From Phylloscopus collybita (taxonomy: Eukaryota; Chordata; Aves; Passeriformes; Phylloscopidae): a DNA stretch of 64,000 nt. The stretch covers positions 9,093,001 to 9,157,000 of the forward strand of contig JAJNNQ010000075.1 of assembly GCA_027886175.1 (NCBI GenBank). The letters are read 5' to 3'. This document shows positions 11,450-23,739 of this stretch, in pieces (the first letter of the stretch is position 1; each line of letters starts with the position of its first letter). The notes beneath the pieces are model-generated. The model searched no databases, was not told the DNA's origin, and saw only the letters and a program-made list of their open reading frames with translations. The translations under genes and the position numbers were made by a program.

Positions 11450-14400
11450 ACTTCAGAAAATAATTCCGAGTACTTACATCAGGCATCCAGAAAGAGAAGT
11501 ATCCCAAATTAACTATCTCTTTTCTAACTGCTTACTTAACTTCTTCTTAACTCCATTTTTCCCTGTCCCCTGTAAATGAGGTTAGTAGTAAGGAGGATAA
11601 TTTTCTTCCTCTTCTTCCTTTTCTTCTTTTTAAAAAATTGCTTCTCTATGGAAAGGAGGTCAGCACACTATCCCATAATAATACTAAATCATTTGTTCCT
11701 TATTTCTTATCCGTTGCAACTCTAAGGTATGCTGAGATGCACAAAAAGGAGAGCCTAACCAAATACATCTTGTCACAATAGAAAATTTTACAAAAATACT
11801 TTGAAGAATTTGGAATAAATATTTTCTACAACTTTCATATTTTTGAACAACCACATAAAAATCTTCTCTATTTAAAGTAAAACTAATAAAGTTAGTTTTA
11901 ACTTTATTAAGGTAACTTGGTCTTGCTGTTGTAATGCCTTGGCTTCTGCCACATTACAAATGTTGAATGTTAAGTGGAATTGATGGGGGCTATTCTTACT
12001 AATTGCCACTTGTGAAAAGATAATTATATTCTCTGTCTTGGATAATATACTGTGGCATTTGGTACTAGCTAGGCATGACCTACCTGACCTTTCCTGTTGT
12101 CAGTTTTGGAATGAATGGTGTGGAAAACAAAGGCTAGTTGAGACTAGAAAAAGTGACTGCAGGTCTTCAACCTACCGTAATTCATTTGAAGGAAATACGT
12201 TTAAAGTTAACCAATAAAAAATGATGGTCTGTGCTACCAGGAGTGACTGGGAGATGTTAGTATCTAAAGAAATTCAATTTTATTTTGTGGTATAGTTCCA
12301 GTATCCTTTTGAAGTCCAAATAATGAAATTTATATGACCATGTTGCATGAATTTTTTATCAGTAAAATAGGACTAAGGGAACAAAAATGATACCCATCTG
12401 CACTGCATCCTGACAAACAAGGACTCAGAGCAGGACGAAAAATTTTATTTTTTACAGAACAGTTACCTGGTGAAAACTGACACTTTATGAAAGCTAAAAT
12501 ATCCCATCAATTCTGTGGACTGCTTTTTGCAGCTTTAGGATGACTCTGCAAACATAGATGAACTGATGCAGATTTTCAGGCCTTCACCAGTAGCACAATT
12601 CCAGTTCATGTCCCTTCTTGTTTTCTGGAACATCTGTGAGCCTGGTCTCCCACAACAGATGAAAGCACCTATAACCAAGTCTTCCTGGAGCTTCCTGATC
12701 ATTTGTTTCCTCCTAGAAATTCTGGATAGCTTTGCTTTCCTTTTTTATAGCAGTGAAAACACATTTGAAGCTTGGATATATTTTATGAAACAGAAGTGCT
12801 GTTTTCTGCTCCTCTACATTTTAAATGTTCTTGTTCTGCTTCCAAGGCACCCCATCACTTCTGCATGCTTGACTGTGACTTTTGAAGTCTACAGGACCTT
12901 AGTGGTCCTTCTATAAACTAGGGAAAATTCAGTGCTCTATTTCTAAATAGAAAGAGTGGAATAGAATGGAGAGACTGTCCCTTCCTTCTTGATTTTATTT
13001 TACCTGTTGTTTTCTCTCTTTGTTTTAGTGGGTTTTTTTTACATTTTTGACACTTACTAGTATTGTGCAATGCACTTAAGTGAGAGTCTGATCTTTGGCA
13101 TTCCTTATTCTATTATTGTAATGCAAATAATTAGCAAGATGCAGGAAATTATATTACAAAACTGCAGAAGATCACAAACAAGAACTAAATAAAAATAAAT
13201 TACCAAGTATTTATTACCATATCCTTACACCATTTTTAAAGTACTGTAGGTGAAAAGAAGATGAGAATTTTTTCAGTCATTCACTGGGCTTTTTTTATAA
13301 AAATTGGCACTTTTCTCTGAGTCTTGCAAGTTTATGGTCTATTTACTTTTGATTAATTTCTGCACTGTTCTACTTGTTGCTCTAATGTCTTATTATTAGA
13401 CTTCAGGCAAAATTTTGGTTTGAACACTTCAACAAATTAGCCCTGTTTAATTCTTTTTCTGAGTAAAGCTGGGCAGACCTACCACCACTACTTTTCTTTA
13501 TCTCTGCCAGAAGTCCTCACTGACAATTAGCATATACTTATTTTATATTTTTGCTAAATTACAGTTTAAGTCCATAAAGCCTTACAATGAAGGAAACTCA
13601 AAATTTTGCCTTTTGTAGTGAGAATAAATTAGTATCTTCTGACAGGCAATATTTGACAGGACCCTGATATCTCCCCATATACAATTCAAGCATTCTAGAT
13701 TTCATCCCCATAAAATTCCTGAAAACCAAGCTAGCCAAAGACATGAGTCAGCATTTTCTTCATTTGCTGGGCTTCTATTGCTTTCTAGAGCAATGACTAT
13801 TTCCAGCTGTGCCTTGCTCTCCTCTCAGTTAAATGTGGGTGGCAACATGTACCATTGCTGACTGGTTTATGGACCCAAGCCAATGCTGAAAGAAACCACT
13901 TCAAAAGTTGATACCACAACAACTAAGTGATATCAGATGGACATTGACTCAAATTTGGTCTATTTCGAAACAGTTCCCAAAAATGCTACCCTTTTCCAGG
14001 TCTAAGTGTGGTGTTCTTTTTTACAGCTAAATTGGGTAATTATAGGGGATGTATCACACAGCTATATTCAACCAAAGGCCTTTATTGCCTTTATTTTAAC
14101 AGAACAAGAATGTTTGAGCAGCTCAAGGCCCTGATGGCCTGGATGCTGAATATTCCCTGTTCACTGCCATATTCACGTGAGAGAGGGGAATGATGTCTGC
14201 CAGGATCCAGCTCTGAAGGGGTGTGCACTATGGACAAGATCAGATCATTGTGCTGGGTTCTGCAGACTCCCACTGAATATGGACACTAATAACAAGTCAT
14301 ACAAGCCAGACAATAACTTCCCACTGATGTCAAAGGCTGAGTAAAATCTTGAACTGTTATCCAACCAGTTTGCCTCCTCTTTATTTTGGCTTAAGAAAAC

Positions 14401-14985
14401 TCATATTGTAGGATGCACATCCAAAGTGACATATAGCTTTAGTAAGCAAAAAAGACATGCTTTAAGCCTCCTTAGTGTCTTCCAAGTCCTCAGGCTGTTA
14501 CAAAGGGTGTTCTGGAAAAGGATTAGTTACAAGAGTTGCACCAGAACATCAAGCTACCTGTCCCTGGCCAAAAATATGAAGAAGACAGGAAGCATGATGG
14601 CACACTGAATTCCAGTTTTGTAAAGGTGTCTGCCTGCCTGAGCTCACTGTTGTTGTTCAAGGGAAAGACAATATTTTTCACACAAACCTTCAAATGTTTG
14701 CTGTTGAATATCTGGTGCCAGGCACTAAGCTCTCATGAGAGGGTGCAAGCAGAACTTAGACTTCATTTTCAATAATTTGAATTTTATTTCCCCACCCTGT
14801 AGGGGAAATATTGTGAAATCTATACTCTCATATCATGAAGTCTAACCACCTCCCCCTTTTGTATCCCACTTCCCATCTTTGGCCATCCTGCACATTCTTT
14901 TTGTTAGAAAAAGGCACAAGGACTTTGGGAGAAGAACAAAGTAAGTGACACTTAATAACCTTCACATGCATTATTAATAGAAGAA
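11450..14985. other. Unique AT-rich sequence, nothing recognised
   Basis: No gene or transposon is identified. A pyrimidine-rich patch lies near 11600-11635. The 116-codon ORF at 12566-12916 is hydrophobic and Phe/Leu-rich, as expected from translated AT-rich DNA, and has no family resemblance. Confidence 0.45.
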
Positions 14986-14989
14986 TGAA

Positions 14990-15150
14990 TTGGAAATAAA
15001 ATCATTAGTAACTGAGTCAATAAGAATGAGATACAGAGGGAAAGAAAAAGCATTAAGGTTAAGAGCAAAGAAGAGAGCATAAATGGGAAAGATTTGAGAG
15101 AAATAGCAAAGAAAAGAAAGACAGGCAAACAGAATGAAAAAAATAGGCAA
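14990..15150. repeat. Purine-rich (A/G) low-complexity stretch
   Basis: The plus strand is dominated by A and G (AGAAAG, GAAAAG and GAGAG words) with few C or T residues. There is no fixed period, so it is low complexity rather than a tandem array. Confidence 0.6.
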
Positions 15151-15154
15151 CAAT

Positions 15155-16720
15155 CATAGGTGAATCATAAAACTATATGCATATAATAAGGCAAAGTCAG
15201 GCTAAGGAATAAATGTAACAAATGAGCCTAAGCTGGGCTCTTTTGAAAGTCTGCCCCCTGCTCCAGATGCTTGTAAATTTAGTTTGTGCTCTCTAGATAG
15301 TTTGACCTCACTTGTCTGAAGTGATACCCTTTCCTAATACTATAGACTACTTCATAGATGCAAGAACATTTATTGGAATATTTGTGACTTTTTCCTTTGC
15401 CCACTCACCTTATTTGTGAACTTTAGAACACTTCAGCTGCACCTGCATAAAATCCTAATGTTGACTGAATCAAACTGATCTGAAAATCTCATATGTCATT
15501 CTAGTTCTTGCAACAGGTAACTAATGCATTTCAAAGTGTGATTTTTAATATTCTTGAGTCATACTGAGAACATGAGGGTGTTTATATCTTTATTTTCCAA
15601 GTACGTGAGAATATAAGCAAAGAGGCAGCTGACCTGCTGCTTCTCTGTGCTCCTCTGTGCCCACTAAGTGTGCTGCTGTAATTTATAGCCCTCCTTGTTT
15701 GTGTCTCCTCACAGTAACCTCAGCACTGCCATCTTGGAAAGTGATGTATGTGAATCAATTACTAACTGAGGTTACTAGGATAGCAACACCTGAGAAAATG
15801 CTTTGTCTGAAGCTGGGAGGTGAGTGTCTTGAGACCTGACCAGAGAGCAAATAAAATACAATGAATGAGATAGAAAGGAAACAATAAAAAAGTAAATGGA
15901 CAGAAATAATGCTGTTTAATAGCTTGGATTAGGACAAGTCTTTAGCCTTCCACTGTGAACTTGCAGAGTTAACCAACAATTATGTAAAATTCTTCTTATA
16001 GAAATGATGCTGACAATATCTAGGACCAGAGCAATCAATTTTGTTATGTGGCATTGGTGGGCCTTAATTCCAGAGTCCATTTTCTTTCAGCAGCCTATTT
16101 CAGTGATGACCTAAACACAGGTATTCTGAAGTCTTAGAGGTCAGCCTCAAAGATTTCACAGCTTTTACCTTTCGCAGACAGCAAAAGAAGGATTCCATCC
16201 AGGTTTACTCATCCCCTTAGTCTTCATTTTAAAATGGAAGAATAGGGAACATCTGGACAAATATCTTGGCATCTTTTTGTTGTGATGACTCAAATTAAAG
16301 TTTAAGTTTTAACAATGCCTTGTAGCATCCAGTCACAAGGCACAGAGTGACTTTAGGTCCTTAGAACTGAAAGGTTTTGGAAAATTCCATACAAATGAGG
16401 CCCAGACATATAAGTCTTAGAAGCTTAATTGTGGTGTTTCTTTCCACTTAGCTTTGAATTAACATTTGTTTGAAATAAAAAGAAGTTTTATTTTTCCCCC
16501 TAACCCTGTTGCATTTTTTTACTTTTGAGTTTTGAAGACATTTTCATTTTTTTTTTTCATTCAGGATGTCAGATTCTGTTTATGATTTTGTGAGAGGGTG
16601 CTATTGCTTCTTTTGACTTGTTACCTCAACCCTATAGTAAATTTTGTGAAAGTCAAAGCAAATAGATATAAACGTAAAATCTGGAAAAAAAATGTTAACA
16701 GGACAGCCTCAGTCTAAATC
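15155..16720. other. Unique sequence, nothing recognised
   Basis: AT-rich unique sequence with no ORF above about 60 codons and no recognised repeat. A short T-rich patch lies near 16550. Confidence 0.45.
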
Positions 16721-16723
16721 AGT

Positions 16724-16766
16724 AAAAAAAAAAAAAAGATTTCTGCAGTATAAGTGTGATGCTTTG

Positions 16767-16800
<34 letters not shown>
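16724..16800. repeat. Poly-A (14) and poly-T (33) tracts in inverted arrangement
   Basis: Fourteen A residues (16724-16737) are followed 30 bases later by 33 T residues (16768-16800). The two arms could pair as an A:T hairpin with a loop of about 30 bases. Confidence 0.9.
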
Positions 16801-16801
<1 letters not shown>

Positions 16802-17299
16802 TGGTACAAGAATTAATTAATTGATCTCTGTACTCATACATTGGTGAAATGGAATTTACCATTATTTTTATTCTTATTTCCCATAAAGAGCTGACTAAAC
16901 AGATTACAAAACTCTTCTTGGACTACTGTGGAATATATAGTAGCAAATAATGTCTTGTTGAAAGCAAGTTTCCGTTCTCAGCTTATAAGGGTGGAGATAT
17001 TTTTGCTTAGTTTTCAAGGGTGAAATTCTGCCCCACTGAAGTTTTGCCATTAATTTCAGTTGGGCCAGAATTTTGTCCCAGGTCTTCAAAACTGGCTTCC
17101 AGATGTACAGTAAAATACCTGAGTTTTGGCCAGCTTTCCTCCTCTCTTTGTCAGCCACATGCATAGAACAAATACATGTAGAAAGGAAATTTTACAGAGT
17201 CTCAGACCTGAACACAATTTAAGCACAAGGGATTTGAAGAAATGTGAAAGGATTCTATATATATGAAGGAAAAATTTTTAAGGTTGCTGGAAGCATAGA

Positions 17300-17435
17300 T
17301 CACTAAGCAGACATCCAGGATATCTAAGTCTTCTCCTAGTTCTGCCACTTGTGTGCCTGGAGCCTTTGAATGAATCACTGCAGTTTACTGAGATGTTCTT
17401 CTTGCATGTAAAAAAGTGAGTAATCATCGATTTCC
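17300..17435 (+). mobile_element. MIR-like SINE remnant
   Basis: The order of words matches a MIR-class SINE: 'ccaggatatctaagtcttc', 'tcctagttctgccacttgt', 'gtgcctggagcctttgaatg' and 'aatcactgcagttta', followed by 'gtaaaaaagtgagtaatcat'. These parallel the consensus 'ctgggttctattcc-agctctgccact-tgtgtgaccttgggcaa-tcact-...-gtaaaatgggg'. It is strongly diverged, and there are no clear target duplications. Confidence 0.65.
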
Positions 17436-17723
17436 TCTAGAAGGTACGTAAAGACTACAGAGTAATGTAATCCCACTGTATAGTTTGGCTTGGATTTTTC
17501 CTCCCATCTGTGAATGGGAATCTTTTAGTGAAAAATGGACATTCGTGGTTCATGTTTAGCATTTTGCAACATGGAAATTAAAGAGTTGCCTTTATCATGC
17601 ATATGGCTAAAAAGTTATTTATTAGGTATGTGCACAATGCAGTTCCATGTGGTATTTCATTCAAAGTGTCCTTGGGAGATTTATTCCACAAAAGCTGTTT
17701 TTCCTACAAGAAAATAGACACTT

Positions 17724-17728
<5 letters not shown>

Positions 17729-17770
<42 letters not shown>

Positions 17771-17791
17771 AGAAGAAGAAGAAAAAAAAAA
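17729..17791. repeat. Poly-A (40) grading into (GAA)n and poly-A
   Basis: Forty A residues (17729-17768) run into five GAA units (17769-17783) and a further short A run. The Lys/Arg and Phe homopolymer ORFs on both strands come from this tract. Confidence 0.95.
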
Positions 17792-17794
17792 GCT

Positions 17795-18060
17795 GTAGGG
17801 CATGTGTCCACATCCCAGTAGACTGTGAAGAACCCAAAAAGTGAAGAGGGCTCAGACCCACAGCTTTTATCTGATTTTGTGTTCACTGATTTTTTTTCAA
17901 CAGCTCTAAGTGCAGAAAATATTTTATGAGAAATATAAAATAACACTTCAAAATAATTGACTTTTTTTTCCTAATCTGCAGCAGAAGTAGCTATTTAAAG
18001 TTGTAATCTGCAGTCTGGAATGTAAATGAAAGATTTACAAACCTAAGTTCAATAAGGGGA
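17795..18060. other. Short unique spacer before the CR1 copy
   Basis: About 265 bases of AT-rich unique sequence with no recognised element. Confidence 0.5.
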
Positions 18061-18062
18061 AA

Positions 18063-18832
18063 CTGATGGATTCTGGACCATGGATGGGCCAACCCTGGAT
18101 GTGTGTATAGACTGGGGAATGGGGTTGGAAAGCAGCAACACAGGAAAGGGGCCTGGGGGTCCTTGGTCTGTGGACAGTTGAACACGAGCCAGCAGTGCCC
18201 TGAGAGCCAGGAGGGCCAGCCCTGTCCTGGGTGGCATCAGGGACACAGAATCAGCAGCTGGGCAAGGGAGGGGATTGTCCTGCTCTGCTCTGCCCTGGGG
18301 CAGCCTCACCTGCAGTCCTGTGTGCAGTTTTGGGTGACACAATGTGAGGAAGGCATTAAGCTGTTAGGGAGTGTCCAAAGGAGGGCAACAAAGATGGTGA
18401 AGGGCCTTGAAGGGAACCACTGTAAGGAGCAGCTGATGTCACTTGGTCTGTTCAGCCTGGAGGAGACTGAGGGGAGACCTCATTGAAGTTACAACTTTCC
18501 CTCATGAGGGGAAGAAGAGAGGCAGACACTGATCTCTTCTCTCTGGTGACCCATTACAGGAGCCAAGGGAATCACATGAAGTTGTGTCAGGGGATATTTA
18601 GGGTAGATAGTAGGAAAAAGTTCTTCACCCAGAGGGTGGTAGGGCACTGGAGCAGGCTCCCAAGGGAAGTGGTCACAGCACCAAGGCTGGTAAAGTTCAA
18701 GAAGTGTTTGGATGATGCTCTCAGGCACATGGTGTGACTCTTAAAGATGTTGCTGTGCAGGGCTAAGAGTTGAATTCAACAATCTTTGTGTATCCCTTCT
18801 AACTCAGCATATTTTGTGTGATTCTGTGTGAG
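18063..18832 (+). mobile_element. CR1 LINE, 5'-truncated copy with decayed ORF2 C-terminus and 3' UTR
   Basis: CR1 is the dominant avian non-LTR retrotransposon. It copies itself by target-primed reverse transcription, and most copies are 5'-truncated like this one of about 770 bp. Translation of the plus strand shows the region downstream of the reverse transcriptase: 'KLLGSVQRRATKMVKGLEG' and 'LMSLGLFSLEE' in the ORF starting at 18103, then 'FFTQRVVGHWSRLPREVV' and 'LDDALRHMV' in the ORF ending at 18737. The coding text moves between frames at about 18455-18500, where compared with remembered CR1 text a few bases are missing after 'ctggag' and one base in the 'gttacaac' segment. The copy is therefore dead. 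The 3' UTR ends with the CR1 signature 'aactcagcatattttgtgtg' and diverged octamer-like repeats (attctgtgtg). There is no poly-A tail, as expected for CR1. Confidence 0.95.
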
Positions 18833-18834
18833 TC

Positions 18835-21265
18835 TGCTTTGTGTTACTTTTTGTTGATATTTGACTTTATTTGATTTCTTTTCTTTGAATAGTGTGTGTT
18901 TTTAACAATGACCTATTTTAGATGAAGGAAATAAATATATGTGTCAAAAATGGAAATGATTTAACAGAGTGTAAGGCCAAGAGGTGCCATTAGACTATTT
19001 ACCTAGGACTCTGATATATTAGAGTCCTTTAAACATCATCTACTTATTCTTTATGAAAGCTATATCTGTTTCTACTTCATCTTAAAGAGGCATTCTAGAA
19101 AGACAATCCATCTGTGCTGCCAGTGGTTTGTTGTACTGGTTAACAACACTTACTGTTAAATATTTGGCCTTTGTTTCTTGTAATGATGCTGTTCTCTTCT
19201 AGATCAAAGCACTTCTTAGTATCCACTCTCTTCTTCCTGGGAAAAGGATTCATACTTGTAAACTCTCCCTCTGTTCTTCTGATCAGATAAACAGATTAAA
19301 ACCTTTTAAGTGTGTCCATAGACAAAAATTTCATCATCTTCAAAATGATTTACATTTTAAACATTTTTCCTGAACACTTTCCAGCATTTCTACAGCAATT
19401 AAGAGGCGTAGAGTGCCAGTGCCTCATTCTTCCATAGAGGGTAGCAGAAGACTGTGCTGCACACAGGGCATGGTCTCCTCTCTCTGCTGGCTCAAAACCC
19501 TTCACTTGCATGCTAAAGATGACACTGATGTCTTTGTCACAGAATATATGTTGTGGTTGCACCCAATGTACCTCAGGTCCTCTTCAGACACCTGATGCTT
19601 TGGAGATTAGCTGGAATGTTGAACATGGGTAACCATCAGACCAAAAGCTACAGTTTCATGGCCACATGTTTATCTATCACAGTCCAAGTCAAATAATGGG
19701 AATGGTTACACAGGGTAGGTATAATAGGTACAGTTTATAATTTCTAGTCCAGGAAAAATTGGAAGGAAAAAAAACAGTATTCACTATCACAGCCCCAATA
19801 ACCTACAGATTTTCTACAGGTTATACATTCCAGAGCACCTGGATCTCTCAGAAAGTTCTTGGGGTATTCTGGTATTGTTACAGAGGTTCAAGGAATTATT
19901 TGTGCCATCTTCTTGACCTAATTTCTGCCAAATTCTGCTGGAAATGCTATGATTTTCTTGGTTGGCATTGGTGCTGCTTTAACAAGAGATGTATTAGAAC
20001 TTGAGAGGCTCAGAGATGAACTGGCACTCAGACCAACCCTTCAGTTGTCACTTGCCTTGTTTGCCTTCCTGCAATGTTTCCCCAGAAGAGTGCTCACCCT
20101 GGGGCCACCACACTAGCTTTACACCTGTACTCCACAAAAGCATTTCCTTCAAAGGGTACATCAAAGCTCTGAGAAATAACCATGAGAAACATTTCCCTGA
20201 GCATCATTCGAGCTATTATCTTGACACAACTGCTGTGTTCTGGGTACTTAACCCAGGAGATTAAATCTTTATGCGCCAGTGCAAAAAGATCATATCCCTG
20301 TAATTTTTCATATATATAATTTCTCAGCTGCCATAGTTTAAACTTGTCATATTTATGGCACAACTGTAATTTAGGTGAACACTTTAAAACACCATTCTCA
20401 AAGGACAATTCTCTAGAACTACTACAACAAATACCTTTCCTTGACAGTATATTGGGTGGTGGAACTTATCACTGCAATCAGTTATATTTCTGAGCCAGTG
20501 ACTGCTTAATATTCTCTCAGAGAAAAATCATTAGGAAATCTGTACTAATAAATTACAGTACAGTGTAATTGAAGTAGGATCAAAAAGTAAGATTCTGTAT
20601 GTAACTGCATTTGCTGCAGAAGTGAGCTATACAGGAGTAAAATACCTTGGATGCCTAGAAAAAAAAATGGGCTGGAAGAGGTATAAAATTGATAAAAAAT
20701 GATTTAACGACACCCTATCTGCTTTTGGTGACCCTGTACCTACTCTCCAAATATCTCTGCCTGTCTGGTGATAAGTTAATAATTTCCATATCTCCTATCA
20801 ATCATTGTAGCATTTCTTGTATTGCCTACTGGTAAGAACCTTTCTGTACCTTGAGGAACATTAAACAGGACGCATTCTTTGGATCTTCAAATTGTGGTCA
20901 AACATGTGGTGCCGTGCTATCTGAAAGTGGCTAGGATGACTAATGTGGCTAAAGGCAGATAGATGACAAGAGTCTGTGCTTAAATCTCACCAAATTTTGT
21001 GTGATTTAGGCATTTAATTACTTGCAGAGCCAGACTGGGGTGATTGTGTTCCTGTCAACACTGAATCCTGTATTGAGCTGATTCTGTTCATCAGTCCCTA
21101 GAGACCACAGTGGTCAGGAAACCACAAGACTTTGGGCACACTGAGAAACGCAGCCTCAAAAGTCAACTGCTGTTAAGCACTGAAGGTGATGTGGGTAGCT
21201 ACTAGGCAGCAAAATGTACTTCTGGAAGAATACTGTTGATTTATAGAATGTTTCTGGTTACCCTA
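18835..21265. other. Unique sequence, nothing recognised
   Basis: AT-rich DNA with short unrelated ORFs (70-104 codons). No exon, SINE or LTR is recognised. Confidence 0.45.
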
Positions 21266-21267
21266 TT

Positions 21268-21298
21268 TTAAAAAAGAAAAAAAAAAGAAAAAAAAACC
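21268..21298. repeat. A-rich low-complexity tract
   Basis: The pattern is AAAAAAGAAAA: three A runs of 6-10 separated by single G residues. Confidence 0.85.
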
Positions 21299-21299
21299 A

Positions 21300-23684
21300 A
21301 TTTGGAATTTCCAAGAATACATGAGAATAAGGAAAGCAGAGACAGTTTTGGAACCACAGAGAGGGTACACCACATCACAGAAACCTCCACCACCACTGAC
21401 ATTCTTGCTGTTGGCCTTGGATGGCAGCCCAAGGACTGAACAGGCAAATGAATCTTCACTCCTTCCTGTGACCCCTCCCCAGGCTTGGTGCCCATGTGGA
21501 GAGGAAGCTCTTACTGATATTGCTGCTCAAGCTGCTTTTGAATAGCTCAGTCTCCATGGTTGTTGAGTTGGTTTCTGGATCCTCAAACTTACCTAACTGA
21601 AGATGGTCATCTTTCTGCACAGGCTGCTCTGCAGTGCAGTTCTGTGAGCCTAAGTTAGGTTTCTGCTCTTCTTCTTGTGGAGCTTGCTCCACCATGAAGA
21701 GCTCTGCAGACTTGCAGCTTAGATACCTCACTCACCAAAAGTAAAAACTTTAAGCAGGATTAGATCTTCAGGAATTTGGTTGGAAAGACAACTTATTTCC
21801 TGTTTAGGTCACTAAAATCATTAAACTTCTCCTTACTGTAAGTTGGCAATTTTAATTCAGGGCATGCTGCTATATTTTCTGCTCAAAAAATCATGGAGTC
21901 TGTGCAGAAAAAGTATACATGGGCTTTACAAGGCAAGATTCAGTTCAATATTTTCTGAGAGCAAAAATAAAGAGGAAACTAAACAACCAAATAAAAGAAC
22001 AGTGAACCACTCTGTTAACTGTGGTATGTCATGAGCAGCGAAATGGGAATGGAGAGCTTGACCAACACACTGCTAAGATCAGCATTAAAGTGTCATTCAC
22101 AGCAAAGATTCTAGAGAAGTAGCTATTCTCTATATGCTGCCTCCACATCTGCAGTGAGAGCTAATCAAACCAGCTGCATTGGACTTGTCACTGGCCTAAA
22201 AAACATTCTTTGATACAACCGTCTCCAAGGAAAAGGGAAAGAGTTTCTCTAGTCAGAAGGGCTAAGAAAGGGTTGTCCTTCAGGACTGCTCTTTCAATAT
22301 TGTCCCCTATGAATTTTATGTCATTATTTGAATGTGACTTGCTCTGCATACAGATTGTATTTAAGGTGTGGACCTGAAGCTGGGACTGATTCGAGGTTAT
22401 ACTGGTGTAATGAGTGCTGGACCTAAGTTTCTTTGTTGAAGAAGCAACTGAGGCAGCAGGGCCTCCATTATTATGTCTTGGTGCAGCTCTGCACTCACCA
22501 CAGCATTTCTCTAAGTGAAGAAAAGGTATCACATTTTCAGCTCTCAAGTATATGAAGCACTCTCACTGCTGATCAGCTTTTCTAGGTTTGCATCATAGGC
22601 TTTGTTAGCATGTAAAGCTTGCATTCCCAGCTTGCTAGATCAGCAGGAGTGCCTTCCTTTGAAGTGGTCAAGGAAACTCATAGCTTTGTGGAAAGCAATA
22701 TTTGGAATCCTCTTGGGATGCTTCTAAAGGAGATACCTGTAGATACAACCTGCCAGCATAACCTCTTAGAATATTGCTGAGCTCAAAACCAAATATTCAT
22801 ACACAAAAATCCTGCTGAGTGAGAAAAAAAAAAAAATTATATATCTGTAGTATGTAAATGACCATACCACTGAGTTCAACTTTGATTTCTGGTGATAGTC
22901 TTAGCAGTCTGCAGTCTGATTTGTCTGCCTTCTGACATATGTATGAATATATTACATGCTAACTGTCAGTAGCATTCTTTATTCTCTACAGGACTGTTGA
23001 GGAAGATTCTCTTGAGGTTCAAGAGCCTGGACTTTTGTATTACTCTTCTGCAAAGTCAATTAATGATGATTAGAGCAAGTTAATTAAGATGAGAGGTTTT
23101 GCAGATAGCTAAGTCAGACATTCAGCCTAAGACAATCAGCCAGTCTCTCTCCAGACTCACTGGGATGAGAGATGTAATTCCATAGATTCATATAATGTAT
23201 TAAAATAGGATGAATCACAGTTTTGTAGATGTCCATCAGTTTTTCTTGGGGTATACCTCAGTTCTGTACTTAGATTTTGTACAGCCACGGGAGCATGGAG
23301 GTCTATGGGAGTTATTCCTAAACCTGCTGGATCTTTCTGCTTCTGTGACTGGATCATTGCCATTACCTGTTTAGTTTCCTCAGGTTCTCTGAAGTATGAC
23401 AGATTTTCTGTCTTCTTCACCTGTAAATACACCCCAGAAGACCATGAACGCATGAATATTGCTCAGGGACCTGGCACTGTCATCTCACGTGGTTGTGATC
23501 AATGTTATACAATCATCACCATGTGTCCATGGCAAAATAAAAGCCAAATCAAACCAAAACAGAAACCCAAACTAGGAAAAAAATTTAGACTGGCTGATTA
23601 AAACTAGTTTATTCAAGCTAAAGCTCCATGGAAAGTCTAAGGTGAAGAGCTGATGTGTTTTTTTGACTGATTTTGAAACATCAG
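21300..23684. other. Unique sequence, nothing recognised
   Basis: This part is slightly richer in G+C around 21320-21720, where ORFs on both strands (up to 91 codons) overlap without any known motif. No transposon signature is identified. A 14-A run lies near 22820. Confidence 0.45.
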
Positions 23685-23735
23685 TGTCCTGGTTTAGGGC
23701 AAATTTTAGTACTTTGAAGTAAATCTCCAGCTTTA
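23685..23735 (-). mobile_element. Terminal fragment of an LTR related to the 26.6-kb solo LTR
   Basis: The plus strand reads TGTCCTGGTTTAGGGCAAAT from 23685. The reverse complement of the last 22 bases of the solo LTR at 26556-27203 is the same at 20 of 22 positions. This piece is therefore an inverted copy of that LTR's 3' end. The similarity fades within about 50 bases and no partner terminus was found, so it is a truncated or strongly diverged LTR. Confidence 0.5.
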
Positions 23736-23739
23736 TGGA

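Noticed and set aside
17597..17946. ORFs with long poly-Lys or poly-Phe stretches
   Set aside because: They are translations of the A40/(GAA)n tract, and the same happens at the other homopolymers (29133-29348, 34127-34383, 44042-44629, 52290-52588, 55888-56214).
18049..18342. Minus-strand ORF of 97 codons rich in Pro and Leu
   Set aside because: It is the antisense shadow of the CR1 copy.
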